A DNA stretch of 64,000 bases from Halocatena marina (GCF_023276375.1 NZ_JALLPK010000001.1:2108001-2172000), one strand, 5' to 3'; counted from the stretch's first letter, positions 27,790-36,446 are shown. The notes: generated from the letters alone by a model not told the origin. A program made the numbers and translations.

Positions 27790-29124
27790 ATGAGTGACAC
27801 AGAGGACACCCACGAACACGAATACGAACACGAGTTCGATCAATCAGATTCGTCACCGACAGGACCGACTCCCGTCGAATCTGCGGAAGCGTTCGACGGA
27901 CTGAATGCCGATCTCCGTCCGGGAGCTGACAACTGTTATAAATGCACGTCTTGTGATACATCGTGCCCAGTTGCCGAAGTAGACGACGAGTTCCCCGGTC
28001 CGAAGTTTCAGGGACCAGAACAGTGGCGGCTGAAACGAAAGGAGGACACGGATATCGATGAATCGATTATGTCCTGTTCGAACTGCATGCGCTGTGACGA
28101 CGCCTGTCCATCGAGCGTTCCGCTGAGTCAGATGCACAACACTGCTCGCGGAGAGTACGTCGAAGGGATGGATAAGTTCTCCAGAGAATACATCCGGAAC
28201 CGTATCCTCGCCAATTACGGAACACTCGCGCGCATCGGGAGTCGGGTCCCCCGTTTAACGAACGCCATCATGGGTAACCGCGTGACGAAGTGGTTCAATG
28301 AGCGCTTGCTCGGCATCACGAGCGAACGTGAATTTCCCGAATTCGCACACCAGACGTTCCGCAAGTGGTGGAACGACCGTGGCGGTTCACAGGTCACAAG
28401 CGAGCAAAAGCGGATTGCGTACTTCCACGGCGATTATTCGAATTTCAATACGCCCGAAGTAGCAAAGGCGTTAGTCCGTGTGTTCGAGTCGTTTGGCTAT
28501 GAAATCGCCGTTCCCGAGCAACGCTGTTCCGGAACGCCGATGTTCGCAAACGGAATGCTCGCGGATGCCCGACGGGCCGCGAAGTTTAATGTCGAAACGC
28601 TGTCTGCGTTGGTCGAAGATGGGTACGACATCATCTGTTCGTGTACCTCCTGCTCGATGGCACTGAGACAGGAGTATCCCGAGCTGTTCGATTTCGAAGG
28701 CACTGGGGAGGTCGCTGCACACACCTACGAGGCGGTCGAATACCTCCGCCTCCACGAGGACCTCGAAGGAGAGCTCCACGACAGCGATAGTGAGATCGAC
28801 CATCCAGCGCTCGCCTACCACGCACCCTGTCACGCCAGAAATCAAGGTCTTCACCGACAGGCACTCGAACTGTTCCGAACACTCGATGGCGTCGATATCG
28901 AGGACGTGGGCGACTCCTGTTCTGGCATCTCGGGAACGTACGGCTGGAAATCAGAGAAATACGACTACTCGATGGAGATCGGCGAGGAGATGTTCGAAGA
29001 GATGAAAGACGCAGAGGGGACCACGGGAATGACCGAGTGTCCGACCTGTGCGATGCAGATGAAACACGGAACGGGATACGAAATTAACCATCCGCTCGAA
29101 GTGATCGAAGCAGCACTCACTTAG
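27790..29124 (+). CDS. glpC: Anaerobic-type glycerol-3-phosphate dehydrogenase iron-sulfur subunit C
   Basis: A 444-residue protein. Two 4Fe-4S motifs are near residues 49-64 (CYKCTSCDTSCP) and 97-107 (CSNCMRCDDACP). Two CCG domains follow with CTSCSMAL, APCHARNQG, DSCSGISGTYG and CPTCAMQMKHG. GlpC is the membrane-associated electron carrier that hands electrons from GlpAB to menaquinone. The N-terminus has an unusual His/Glu run (HEHEYEHEFD), absent from classical GlpC and possibly metal-binding. It is the last gene of the glpABC operon. Confidence 0.94.
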   Translation: MSDTEDTHEHEYEHEFDQSDSSPTGPTPVESAEAFDGLNADLRPGADNCYKCTSCDTSCPVAEVDDEFPGPKFQGPEQWRLKRKEDTDIDESIMSCSNCMRCDDACPSSVPLSQMHNTARGEYVEGMDKFSREYIRNRILANYGTLARIGSRVPRLTNAIMGNRVTKWFNERLLGITSEREFPEFAHQTFRKWWNDRGGSQVTSEQKRIAYFHGDYSNFNTPEVAKALVRVFESFGYEIAVPEQRCSGTPMFANGMLADARRAAKFNVETLSALVEDGYDIICSCTSCSMALRQEYPELFDFEGTGEVAAHTYEAVEYLRLHEDLEGELHDSDSEIDHPALAYHAPCHARNQGLHRQALELFRTLDGVDIEDVGDSCSGISGTYGWKSEKYDYSMEIGEEMFEEMKDAEGTTGMTECPTCAMQMKHGTGYEINHPLEVIEAALT

Positions 29125-29164
29125 CGCGGGATCGGAGCACCGCAGTAATTAGTCGACGCGAGGG

Positions 29165-29170
29165 TTTTAT
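29165..29170 (+). promoter_or_regulatory. TATA box of the FilR1-type regulator
   Basis: TTTTAT lies about 26 bases before the ATG at 29193, consistent with a leaderless transcript. It indicates that the regulator has its own promoter, separate from glpABC. Confidence 0.45.
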
Positions 29171-29192
29171 CGCTCGTCGAAGTAGAGACGCT

Positions 29193-29987
29193 ATGCCATC
29201 GCGCGAACCTGCGCAATTTCTGGCCGATTCTCCCGACAGGGCCGTGCTTCTCGCCCATCTTCACGAGAACCCCGGCCAACCGAGCACCGTCGCAGCAGCA
29301 CTCTCGATGTCACACCGAAGCGTACAGCGTAATCTCTCTCGGCTTACGACACGCGGCTGGGTCGAAAAATGCGACGGCATCTATCAGCTCACCACGACAG
29401 GCACGCTCATCGCAGAAGAGCACACAACCTATCTCGATTCTCTCTCGCGTATCGAAGCGTTCGATGACTTCTTCAACTGTCTTCCCGACCACGAACTCGC
29501 GCCAGATCCACGACTGTTAGAGAGTGCGACGCTTGTCACCGCTCGACCCGAGAATCCACAGGCTCCGGTGCACCACTATGTCAAGAGTGTTCGGTCCCTC
29601 GAAACGGAAACGATTCGGATGCTATCGCCCGTGCTGAGCCGACTGTTTCACGACGCCCACGCGACGCTCGCAAAGCGTGGGACCCACACAGAACTCGTGT
29701 TATCGACAACGATGGTCGAACAGGCGCGAGAATTGAATCCGATGGAATTCGATTTAATCGTGGGACTCGGAGTTCTCGACCTCTATCGCCACCCGGAACC
29801 GATTCCGATTGGTCTCACCCTCGGTGAACAACGCGTGCTCGTTGGTGCCTACGACGAACACGGACAGATGCGATCCTGCATCGACTCGTCTAAAAACGCG
29901 TTGTTCGCTTGGGCAGTGGAGCTATTCGAACGCTATCAAAACAACGCAACACCCGTCACACCGACTCGAAAACCCCCGTTCACGTGA
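29193..29987 (+). CDS. HTH regulator with FilR1 (DUF1724-type) domain
   Basis: A 264-residue protein. Residues about 10-75 form a winged helix (HENPGQPSTVAAALSMSHRS, then LTTRGWVEKCDGIYQLTTTG). The C-terminal 150 residues match the layout of the methanogenesis-regulator FilR1 effector domain, with MLSPVLSRLFHDAHATLAKR and a closing LFAWAVELFERYQ helix. It lies 68 bases after glpC on the same strand, so control of glycerol or quinone-linked genes is a reasonable but unproven guess. Many haloarchaea carry several such regulators. Confidence 0.8.
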   Translation: MPSREPAQFLADSPDRAVLLAHLHENPGQPSTVAAALSMSHRSVQRNLSRLTTRGWVEKCDGIYQLTTTGTLIAEEHTTYLDSLSRIEAFDDFFNCLPDHELAPDPRLLESATLVTARPENPQAPVHHYVKSVRSLETETIRMLSPVLSRLFHDAHATLAKRGTHTELVLSTTMVEQARELNPMEFDLIVGLGVLDLYRHPEPIPIGLTLGEQRVLVGAYDEHGQMRSCIDSSKNALFAWAVELFERYQNNATPVTPTRKPPFT

Positions 29988-30201
29988 CCAATATGTAGAA
30001 TTGATTATAACGGTGAATATTCAATCGATTCGTTATTGTATCGCCTGAGATATGCGCTGTGACTCCGGTGTTCCATTTTGAATAGTCAATTGAGTGGATA
30101 ACATCAGTTAAGAATCAGTGTATTCGTAGCGATAGCCGTGAACACAGAGTAATGAAGTCAGCTACGGTTGTCTAAATGCTAGATCCAAAGAGTATCACCA
30201 G

Positions 30202-30370
30202 ACTTATCAATGATTGTGTCAAAATAAATCATGGTCTTCTTGGAATGCGTCGGAGACCACTTGCCGTGTGTTCAGGCACACGGCCTTTAACCGATGCGTT
30301 CAAGCAAATGTCTGATATTTTGTGTGAGATGTGGTCTCCAATCGCTATTAGGATGCGTACCGCTTAATCA
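30202..30370 (+). ncRNA. Candidate structured RNA, copy B
   Basis: This is the homologue of 17102-17262. P1: AATGCG (30244-30249) pairs with 30343-30349, with one bulged base at 30346. P2: GGAGACCAC (30252-30260) pairs with GTGGTCTCC (30331-30339), 9 bp. P3: GCCGTGTG (30263-30270) pairs with CACACGGC (30277-30284), 8 bp with a 6-base loop. The 46-base stretch between P3 and the P2 return strand contains AAATGTCTGATAT, close to copy A. Flanks 5' of P1 (ATCATGGTCTTC) and 3' (a CTTAA block) also match copy A. A TCTAAAT box near 30170 is a possible promoter. Confidence 0.6.
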
Positions 30371-30443
30371 TTTATTTTGTTTACTAAACCCGTATGTAGT
30401 GAAAAATAGTTTCAACCATTTTATTCACAAAAACTATTGGAAT

Positions 30444-30536
30444 CTGTGGGCACAAAATTTGAATAAGGAACAATGACTCCGCATGAACTATGCTACTCGT
30501 TGATAGTGCCCACAGTATTCAACATTATAGTTCATG
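30444..30536 (+). ncRNA. Interleaved inverted repeats, possible pseudoknotted RNA
   Basis: Two perfect 10-base inverted repeats are interleaved. CTGTGGGCAC (30444-30453) pairs with GTGCCCACAG (30506-30515). CATGAACTAT (30482-30491) pairs with ATAGTTCATG (30527-30536). Inside the second hairpin, GTTGA-TA (30499-30505) can pair with TA-T-TCAAC (30516-30523), so GTGCCCACAG would be exactly the apical loop and is fully complementary to the upstream segment. This is an H-type or loop-pairing pseudoknot order. Strand and transcription are not shown. A DNA-level role such as paired binding sites or mobile-element ends is possible. Confidence 0.5.
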
Positions 30537-30849
30537 AGATTAAAAGCATTGTGATACACCCAACAATTGATCTGAGAAAACACGATATGTGTCATAACGT
30601 CCACTCGTCTCTCCCTTGGAATAACTGTCGGACTCACTAATCAGCGACAATACTGAATACAGACAGTCGGTTGTAAAGACTCTCGTAAGTCACTCAGTCC
30701 ATGTCTTAGTACCCGGAGAACCCGTGTCGATCACGGAGAGAATTACTCGGGGGCAGGAGGAAATCTACGACAACACCTGTCGCATACGCCACCGGCAGTC
30801 GGTCACGCGCGGAGATAACGTAACGTAGATGACGGGAATAGCAACAGTC

Positions 30850-31743
30850 ATGAATGTTATTGTTGTCGGTGGCACTGGCTTCATCGGACGACCGCTTACA
30901 CACGAATTGATTGATCGTGGCCATAGTGTGACAGTTCTCTCGCGCTCGCCTTCGCCTGTTCCCGACGGCGTTAGATCGGTATCGGGAGACGTGAGAAACG
31001 CCGAATCAATTTCGGATGCATTCGAGGGAATGGAAGCAGTCATCAATCTCGTGGCGCTCTCTCCGCTATTCGAGCCATCAGGGAACGTTACTCACAAAGC
31101 AGTTCATCTCGACGGAACTCGGAATATCGTGGAAGCAGCCAAAGCGAACGGTGTCGAGAAAATTGTCCAAATGAGCGCTCTCGGGGCCGATCCCGACGGG
31201 GCAACGGCGTATATCCGGGCGAAGGGACAAGCCGAAGCCGTTGTCACCGAGTCGCCGATCGATCAGGTCATTGTTCGTCCGTCGGTCGTGTTCGGCGAAG
31301 GAGGAGAGTTTGTCTCGTTTACGAAGGCGTTGACGACCCCCTACATCACGGGATTGCCTGGCGGCGGTGGGACACGATTTCAGCCGATCTGGGTTGGTGA
31401 TCTCGTTCCGATGCTCGCTGCTGTGACCGAAGATGGGACGTACGTTGGAAAGACACTCGAACTCGGTGGTCCAGAGACTTTGACACTCACTGAGATTACA
31501 CGATTCGTCTACCGCACAGATGGGAAACGTGTCGTTGTCCTTCCAATTCCGATGCTGTTCGCTCGGATCGGCCTAACGATCGCTAGCGTGATCCCCGGAG
31601 TGCCAATGGGACCAGATCAGTACCGGTCACTGAAGTTCGATAACACCGTCAGTGACAATGACGTGACAGCGTTCGGTGAAACGGCCGACAACCTCCGGAC
31701 ACTGACCGATTACCTCGAACACGACTCACAGCGCCCATCGTGA
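30850..31743 (+). CDS. NAD(P)-binding SDR-like protein (NDUFA9-like)
   Basis: A 297-residue atypical short-chain dehydrogenase. The N-terminal motif is VIVVGGTGFIGRPLTHELI, followed by GDVRNAES, the INLVALSP segment and RPSVVFGEGGEF. The pattern is like the complex I subunit NDUFA9 group of NAD(P)-binding epimerase-type proteins, which are usually not full SDR enzymes. No SDR catalytic YxxxK is evident. The ATG at 30850 is chosen because the upstream extension is out of family. It stands alone on plus before a cupin gene. Confidence 0.83.
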   Translation: MNVIVVGGTGFIGRPLTHELIDRGHSVTVLSRSPSPVPDGVRSVSGDVRNAESISDAFEGMEAVINLVALSPLFEPSGNVTHKAVHLDGTRNIVEAAKANGVEKIVQMSALGADPDGATAYIRAKGQAEAVVTESPIDQVIVRPSVVFGEGGEFVSFTKALTTPYITGLPGGGGTRFQPIWVGDLVPMLAAVTEDGTYVGKTLELGGPETLTLTEITRFVYRTDGKRVVVLPIPMLFARIGLTIASVIPGVPMGPDQYRSLKFDNTVSDNDVTAFGETADNLRTLTDYLEHDSQRPS

Positions 31744-31825
31744 CAACTGTGTCCTCCAGAATTATCAGATATGTTTTATTAAGGGACGCTATTCGATCGA
31801 CTGCAGCGTCAAACGCCAGGAGCCA

Positions 31826-31834
31826 CATATATAC
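31826..31834 (+). promoter_or_regulatory. TATA box of the cupin gene
   Basis: CATATATAC is centred about 27 bases before the ATG at 31857. Transcription would therefore start at or next to the start codon. This placement also decides the start, since the frame is open further upstream. Confidence 0.55.
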
Positions 31835-31856
31835 ACCTGCTCTCGGACAGTTCCGT

Positions 31857-32171
31857 ATGGTACTCAATCGGTATGACCCGCCAAAGCCCGCATCTGGAGA
31901 GATCGAATCAGACGAACTGGCTGTCACGGACGACGCACTCGTCAAAGTCTTCGCACTCGGTCCGGGCGCGGAGCTCTCGGCGCACGAACACAGCGCTTCG
32001 ACGAACGTCTTTCACGTCCTCGAAGGCACAGTGACAGTGATACAAGACGACACCGAAGAAACCGTCCACGCACCCGGTGTCATCCTCCACGAACGTGGGG
32101 TTGCTCATGGGGCACGCAATGACACAGACTCGGTTGCTGTCCTGACCGCAAGCCTCTGTCCGATGCCATAG
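31857..32171 (+). CDS. Small cupin-domain protein
   Basis: A 104-residue single cupin. Motif 1 is present as LSAHEHSASTNVFHVLEGTV, with His ligands and a Glu; motif 2 is present as PGVILHERGVAHGARN. It would bind one metal ion in a small beta barrel. The substrate is unknown. The ATG is chosen by the TATA box 27 bases upstream. The stop lies 36 bases before the convergent 5-FTHF cyclo-ligase stop. Confidence 0.82.
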   Translation: MVLNRYDPPKPASGEIESDELAVTDDALVKVFALGPGAELSAHEHSASTNVFHVLEGTVTVIQDDTEETVHAPGVILHERGVAHGARNDTDSVAVLTASLCPMP

Positions 32172-32207
32172 AACGACTATCGTTTGCCTCCACTTCTCAC
32201 GGAGTGC

Positions 32208-32915
32208 TCACTGTTCGTCCATCAGATGCTGGAGAATCGGAATCTCGTCGATCCGCTCCTCGGACAGATTCGTCCATCGGAGACCGGACGGCTTTTCACG
32301 CCTCTCGTCTCGAACAGTTTGCTGTGGCGTAACGACCAGATCGATCGGGACGTCGTGTGGTGCTTCAGGGACCTCATCATCGATGAGCTGGATCTCGTGG
32401 ACTGTGGTCGCGGTCGTGGTTTCATCATCAACCAGCCCGCACTCACGGAGAATAGCGAACTCTAGATCACTGTAGCCTTCCCCTTTTCCGATCCGTCCGC
32501 CGCTCTCGGTGATTGCGACACTCCCGCTCACAATGAGATCGATCGTCTCCATCGCTTCGGGAGTGACCTGCTCGCCAACCTCGAAGGAGCCGTTGATCGT
32601 CGTCGCGTGATCGTAATCATCGATTGAATCTGGGTCAAGCCGGAGGAAGCACGCCTCGTCTCGAAGTCGGGGAACAGCCATGTAAACGGTTTTGCCTGCT
32701 GCTAACGCGCGCTTTCGCACGGGTCGCTGTGGCGAATCTGGATTCGATTTGATCGTACTCGCTTCCTGCCACGCTGTGTTCTGCGCTAGTCGCTCTGCGG
32801 CGTCCGCCGCACCGTCGAAGTTGGGGATTCTTCCGTGAGGAGGAAACGGAAACCGGGCCGTACCGGACTCATCGAGTTTATCCCAAATGCGCTCGCGGAG
32901 TGCTTGTTTGTCCAT
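32208..32915 (-). CDS. 5-Formyltetrahydrofolate cyclo-ligase
   Basis: A 235-residue protein of the 5-FTHF cyclo-ligase (MTHFS) fold. Family features are the N-terminal helix ALRERIWDKLDESG, the VYMAVPRL strand and the phosphate-binding GRIGKGEGYSDLEF motif, then a late LVVTPQQTV strand. It would use ATP to convert 5-formyl-THF to 5,10-methenyl-THF. Archaeal members may act on related substrates, including modified folates. The ATG at 32913-32915 gives the family N-terminus. Confidence 0.85.
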   Translation of the reverse strand: MDKQALRERIWDKLDESGTARFPFPPHGRIPNFDGAADAAERLAQNTAWQEASTIKSNPDSPQRPVRKRALAAGKTVYMAVPRLRDEACFLRLDPDSIDDYDHATTINGSFEVGEQVTPEAMETIDLIVSGSVAITESGGRIGKGEGYSDLEFAILRECGLVDDETTTATTVHEIQLIDDEVPEAPHDVPIDLVVTPQQTVRDERREKPSGLRWTNLSEERIDEIPILQHLMDEQ

Positions 32916-32991
32916 ACAAGATCGAAGACAGCCACGCACAAATGATACCCTTCTTGCCCCTCTGTAAACATGTCAAAAATAAAATCAAGTT

Positions 32992-34404
32992 TCAGTACGG
33001 AAGGACGAGCAGGACGATCGTCAGGAAGGGAATGAGCAAGAGCAACATTGCGACAGCGTAGCCGAACATTTCGCGGGCTTTGAGGCCAGTGATTGCCAGC
33101 AGGGGAATCGCCCAGAACGGGTTGAGCAGATTGGTGTGTGCATCACCAACAGCGTACGCGATGGTTGCTTGACCTACTGGGATGCCGAGTTCTTGGGCGG
33201 CTTGGATGACAGATGGCCCGAGGACGATCCACTCGCCGCCGCCAGAAGGAACGAACAGGTTGACGATGGAGCCAGTCACCCACGCGATGACGGGGAACGT
33301 CTCCGGGGTTGATACGGACAGTAAGGTCTCTGCCAGCCTCGTCGAAAGTCCAGAGGCGTTCATCATTCCCTGAATGCCCGCGAAAAACGGGAACAGCAAG
33401 ATGATTCCTGCGGCGGCTGTAGCCGCCTCGCCGAACCGTGCTCGGTAGACTGCTGGCTGTGTGTAGATTGCTAATCCGATGAATAGGAAGCCGAAATTGA
33501 CAACGTTCAGGTTGAGAGCATCCAACCCTTGCGTTGCGAACAGATACGCCACGTAGATGACGCCCGTGAGCCCGATGACGCCACCAAGAATGCGGCTGTT
33601 GTCGATGCGCTCAGCTGGTGTCTGGGCGTCTGAATCGACGTCTTCATCGGAGGTATCATCTTCCTCATCAAGTTCCTCTGCAGAGAGATAGTCCCGAATC
33701 GAGCGTGATCGCTGGGGTGCTGGTGAGAGGAAAAACAGCATGACAGCAGCGTAAACGATCGAGAGACTCGTTAGAATGAGCGCGTACGGGTTGAAGATGG
33801 TCTGCGTTGTGCTGACGATCGAGTCGATGACACCGAGTTCGATGAATTCGTTACCCTCTGTGGCGAGTAACAGCGGTGCCGATCCCGAGAGACCCCAATG
33901 CCACGTCAGTCCAAGCCCCATATAGCCGGCAACACACAACAGCGGATAGTGAACGTCAATATCGTTCTCCACGGCAGTTTCACCCATCTCGCGGGCGAAG
34001 ATCGCACCGAGAATGAGACTGAAGCCCCAGTGGATCCACGCGATTGCCATCGAGAAGACACCGACCATAACAACCGCCTGACGACCGGTTGAGGGGACCT
34101 GTGTCAACCGCTTAATTCCATCGTTCACTCGCGGATGGTAGGCAATGACAAAGCCTGTCATCAGAATGAGTACCATTTGCATGGCGAATTCCAGAAACGC
34201 CCAGAAGCCGTCGAACCAGTACGAAACCATATCACCGACGCCAGCTCCTTCAACGACAATGCCCGCGAAGAACACCACGTAGCTCAGAATAATCGCGAAC
34301 AGGAACGGACTCGGCATCCACTGTTCGACGACATCTGCTAGACGGTGGCCCGCCCGCTCGAATACGTTCCCACCTGATCGTGAGTTTGTGGTCTGTGATG
34401 ACAT
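32992..34404 (-). CDS. Short-chain fatty acid transporter (AtoE family)
   Basis: A 470-residue membrane protein with ten or more hydrophobic segments. AtoE/TIGR00366 features include the N-terminal ERAGHRLADVVEQWMPSPFL, the GLTWHWGLSGSAPLLLAT segment, NLFVPSGGGEWIVLGP and VGDAHTNLLNPFWAIPLL. Family members take up short-chain fatty acids such as acetoacetate. A long acidic cytoplasmic loop (about residues 270-300) is present. I use the ATG at 34402-34404; the open frame runs 60 codons further but would overlap the opposite-strand microprotein frame. Confidence 0.9.
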   Translation of the reverse strand: MSSQTTNSRSGGNVFERAGHRLADVVEQWMPSPFLFAIILSYVVFFAGIVVEGAGVGDMVSYWFDGFWAFLEFAMQMVLILMTGFVIAYHPRVNDGIKRLTQVPSTGRQAVVMVGVFSMAIAWIHWGFSLILGAIFAREMGETAVENDIDVHYPLLCVAGYMGLGLTWHWGLSGSAPLLLATEGNEFIELGVIDSIVSTTQTIFNPYALILTSLSIVYAAVMLFFLSPAPQRSRSIRDYLSAEELDEEDDTSDEDVDSDAQTPAERIDNSRILGGVIGLTGVIYVAYLFATQGLDALNLNVVNFGFLFIGLAIYTQPAVYRARFGEAATAAAGIILLFPFFAGIQGMMNASGLSTRLAETLLSVSTPETFPVIAWVTGSIVNLFVPSGGGEWIVLGPSVIQAAQELGIPVGQATIAYAVGDAHTNLLNPFWAIPLLAITGLKAREMFGYAVAMLLLLIPFLTIVLLVLPY

Positions 34405-34446
34405 ATCCAACGTGACAACTGCCGATACGTACTTAAGTGTAGGGAT

Positions 34447-34602
34447 ATGGATAGCAGAGGCCGTGCACGACGCGTCGGCAGTAGCAGCGATCTCGTGGCA
34501 GTCAGCGGCAACTACGTCCGCAACACTCTCTCTGATCGTGGAGGCAACGAGATCTATCCGTTCGCTGAGGTGCACGACGGACACTACGATCTCGAACAGT
34601 GA
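34447..34602 (+). CDS. Candidate 51-residue microprotein
   Basis: An ATG-TGA frame of 52 codons starts MDSRGRARRVGSSSDLV, continues through AVSGNYVRNTLSDRGG and ends in an acidic FAEVHDGHYDLEQ tail. Third positions are strongly G/C, as in the host's real genes, and the base-to-acid charge gradient is protein-like. It is divergent from the AtoE gene, whose upstream open frame on the other strand is the main rival reading. No family is recognised. A CTTAAG box at about 34430-34437 is rather close to the ATG for a TATA element. Confidence 0.5.
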   Translation: MDSRGRARRVGSSSDLVAVSGNYVRNTLSDRGGNEIYPFAEVHDGHYDLEQ

Positions 34603-34683
34603 AACGGGGCGTACTGGCGTCTGAAAACGGTGAAACAGAGCTTATGAGGTAAAACAGTTCTGTCAGTACTGTTCGGGAACAGC

Positions 34684-35250
34684 TCAGTGCTCTGGCTGGC
34701 GCTGTGCCAATCCGACGAGATGCGGAAGTTCGTGCACAATGATATCCTCGGTTCCAAGCCGTACGGCGTTCTCGCTTCCTGGAAGGCAGAACACGGGAAC
34801 GTCGTCAACGAGGCCTGCGGTGGCGCGCGTTCCGACAACCCGGGATCCGATTTCTTCGTACGAGAGGGTCCGGAACAGTTCCCCGAAACCAGGAAGCTCC
34901 TTCGAGAACAACGACGAGACAGCCTCAATGGTCACATCGTCTGGCGTAACACCAGTGCCACCCGTTGTGATGATGGCGCCAATTCGTGGATCGTCAGTGT
35001 ACTCATCGATGAGCGACTCGATCGCGCTGTGCTCGTCAGTAACGAGATCCCGCACGACAATACGATGATCGGCTGCTCGAAGGATCGCTTCAATCGTGTC
35101 GCCAGCGGGATCGTCGTCAACCGTCCGTGAAGATGAAATTGTCAGTACTGCCATACCGGGACTGCTAACGTCGTGGTCATGGTGGCCATGGTCGTGGTCA
35201 TGGTGGTCGTCGTGAGCGTGATGATCATGATGGTCGTGTGAGTCGTCCAT
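34684..35250 (-). CDS. MoaB/MogA-type molybdopterin protein with His-rich N-terminus
   Basis: A 188-residue protein. Residues about 33-188 form a MoaB/MogA fold with AVLTISSSRTVDDDPAGDTI, the nucleotide-binding TTGGTGVTPDDVT and FCLPGSENAVRLG. These proteins adenylylate molybdopterin or support molybdenum/tungsten cofactor assembly. Residues 1-30 are an unusual His/Asp-rich run (for example HDHHDHHAHDDHHDHDHGHH) that should bind metal ions. The ATG at 35248-35250 keeps this run. The sulfite-oxidase-type enzyme at 17.5 kb is a possible client. Confidence 0.88.
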   Translation of the reverse strand: MDDSHDHHDHHAHDDHHDHDHGHHDHDVSSPGMAVLTISSSRTVDDDPAGDTIEAILRAADHRIVVRDLVTDEHSAIESLIDEYTDDPRIGAIITTGGTGVTPDDVTIEAVSSLFSKELPGFGELFRTLSYEEIGSRVVGTRATAGLVDDVPVFCLPGSENAVRLGTEDIIVHELPHLVGLAQRQPEH

Positions 35251-35399
35251 ACGTGTCGTTCGATCGTCTCCGTGAAAGTCGTTGGCTGTGGAGCGCCGAT
35301 GGCCGCACGTCCGAACGTTTAGAGACCTCAATTCAAGTGGATATGAACGAGAATTCCTGCGATCAACAGTATTTTGCTCGTAGCCATCCTTCGACGTGT

Positions 35400-36446
35400 A
35401 TGAAGGCTGTGCAGTTCACGGAGCACGGTGATCGGAGCGTACTCTCCTACGATGAGTTCTCAGATCCTGAGATTTCGCCCAACGAGGTACTCATCGATGT
35501 AAAGGCAGCCGCACTGAACCACCTTGACGTGCATACCCGCCGTGGATTGCCGGGCGTCGATTTGGAGATGCCCCATATTCCAGGCAGCGATGCTGCTGGC
35601 GTCATCCGCGAGGTTGGTTCGAACGTGACTCGCTTCGAAGAAGGCGATCACGCGGCCGTCGCGGCAGGGCGCTACTGCGGCGCCTGTGAGTTCTGCCGAC
35701 ACGGACAGGAATCGATGTGCGAGAACTACCATCTCATCGGTGAGCACGTCCGCGGCGTCCACGCGGAACTCGCGGCTGTTCCCGAGGAAAATCTCGTCCC
35801 CGTTCCAGACAATGTTGATTGGTACACCGCCGGGTCGGTGTCACTCGTCTTCCAGACCGCGTGGCGGATGTTGGTTTCCCGAGCCGAACTCACCGCTGGA
35901 GAACGCGTTCTTGTCCTCGGCTCGAGTGGTGGTGTCGGCCATGCAGCGGTCCAGATTGCGGATTACGTTGGTGCAGAGGTGTATGCGACCGCAAGCAGCG
36001 AGGAAAAGCTCGAACACGCACGCGAATGTGGTGCAGACCATTGCATCAACTACGAGGAAGCGTCGTTCAAAAACGAAATCCGTGACCTGACCGACGGACG
36101 AGGCGTCGATGTTGTCGTCGATCACGTCGGACCGGCGACGTGGAATGATTCGATGAAATCCCTTGCGAAGGGCGGCCGACTCGTCACGTGTGGAGCGACG
36201 ACCGGCCCAACGGCTGAGACGAACATCAACCGCGTCTTCTGGAACCAACTACAGATCATCGGCTCCACGATGGCGACGCCAGGGGAGACCGACGACATAC
36301 TCGAACTCGTCTGGGATGGGACGTTCGATCCCCACATTCGAGCGACGCTTCCAATGAGCGAGATCACCCGCGCTCACGAGATGCTCGAAGACCGAGAGGG
36401 ATTCGGTAAGGTCGTCATCGTCCCCGATAGCGAGTATGACGAATAA
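35400..36446 (+). CDS. Zinc-containing MDR family alcohol dehydrogenase/quinone reductase-like
   Basis: A 348-residue medium-chain dehydrogenase/reductase. The structural zinc lobe CGACEFCRHGQESMC is intact. The catalytic-zinc Cys of classical ADHs is replaced by Asn in the ALNHLDVH segment, and the usual GHE is GSD (IPGSDAAGVI). NAD(P) binding is through VLGSSGGVGHAAVQIA. It is therefore probably a zinc-structured reductase without a catalytic zinc; substrate unknown. The ATG at 35400 gives the family start MKAVQFTEHG. Its last 11 bases overlap the next gene. Confidence 0.87.
   Translation: MKAVQFTEHGDRSVLSYDEFSDPEISPNEVLIDVKAAALNHLDVHTRRGLPGVDLEMPHIPGSDAAGVIREVGSNVTRFEEGDHAAVAAGRYCGACEFCRHGQESMCENYHLIGEHVRGVHAELAAVPEENLVPVPDNVDWYTAGSVSLVFQTAWRMLVSRAELTAGERVLVLGSSGGVGHAAVQIADYVGAEVYATASSEEKLEHARECGADHCINYEEASFKNEIRDLTDGRGVDVVVDHVGPATWNDSMKSLAKGGRLVTCGATTGPTAETNINRVFWNQLQIIGSTMATPGETDDILELVWDGTFDPHIRATLPMSEITRAHEMLEDREGFGKVVIVPDSEYDE

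Larger units (their letters stand above)
29988..30849. other. Intergenic region holding two structured elements
   Basis: About 860 bases without a protein gene. It holds copy B of the three-stem element (30202-30370) and the pseudoknot-order repeats (30444-30536). From 30540 to 30849 no frame or repeat is convincing. The region is AT-rich up to about 30600. Confidence 0.5.

Noticed and set aside
34405-34584. 60-codon in-frame N-terminal extension of the AtoE-type transporter
   Set aside because: The extension has no similarity to the family start, and the ATG at 34404 gives the expected N-terminus. The opposite strand has the better coding signature.
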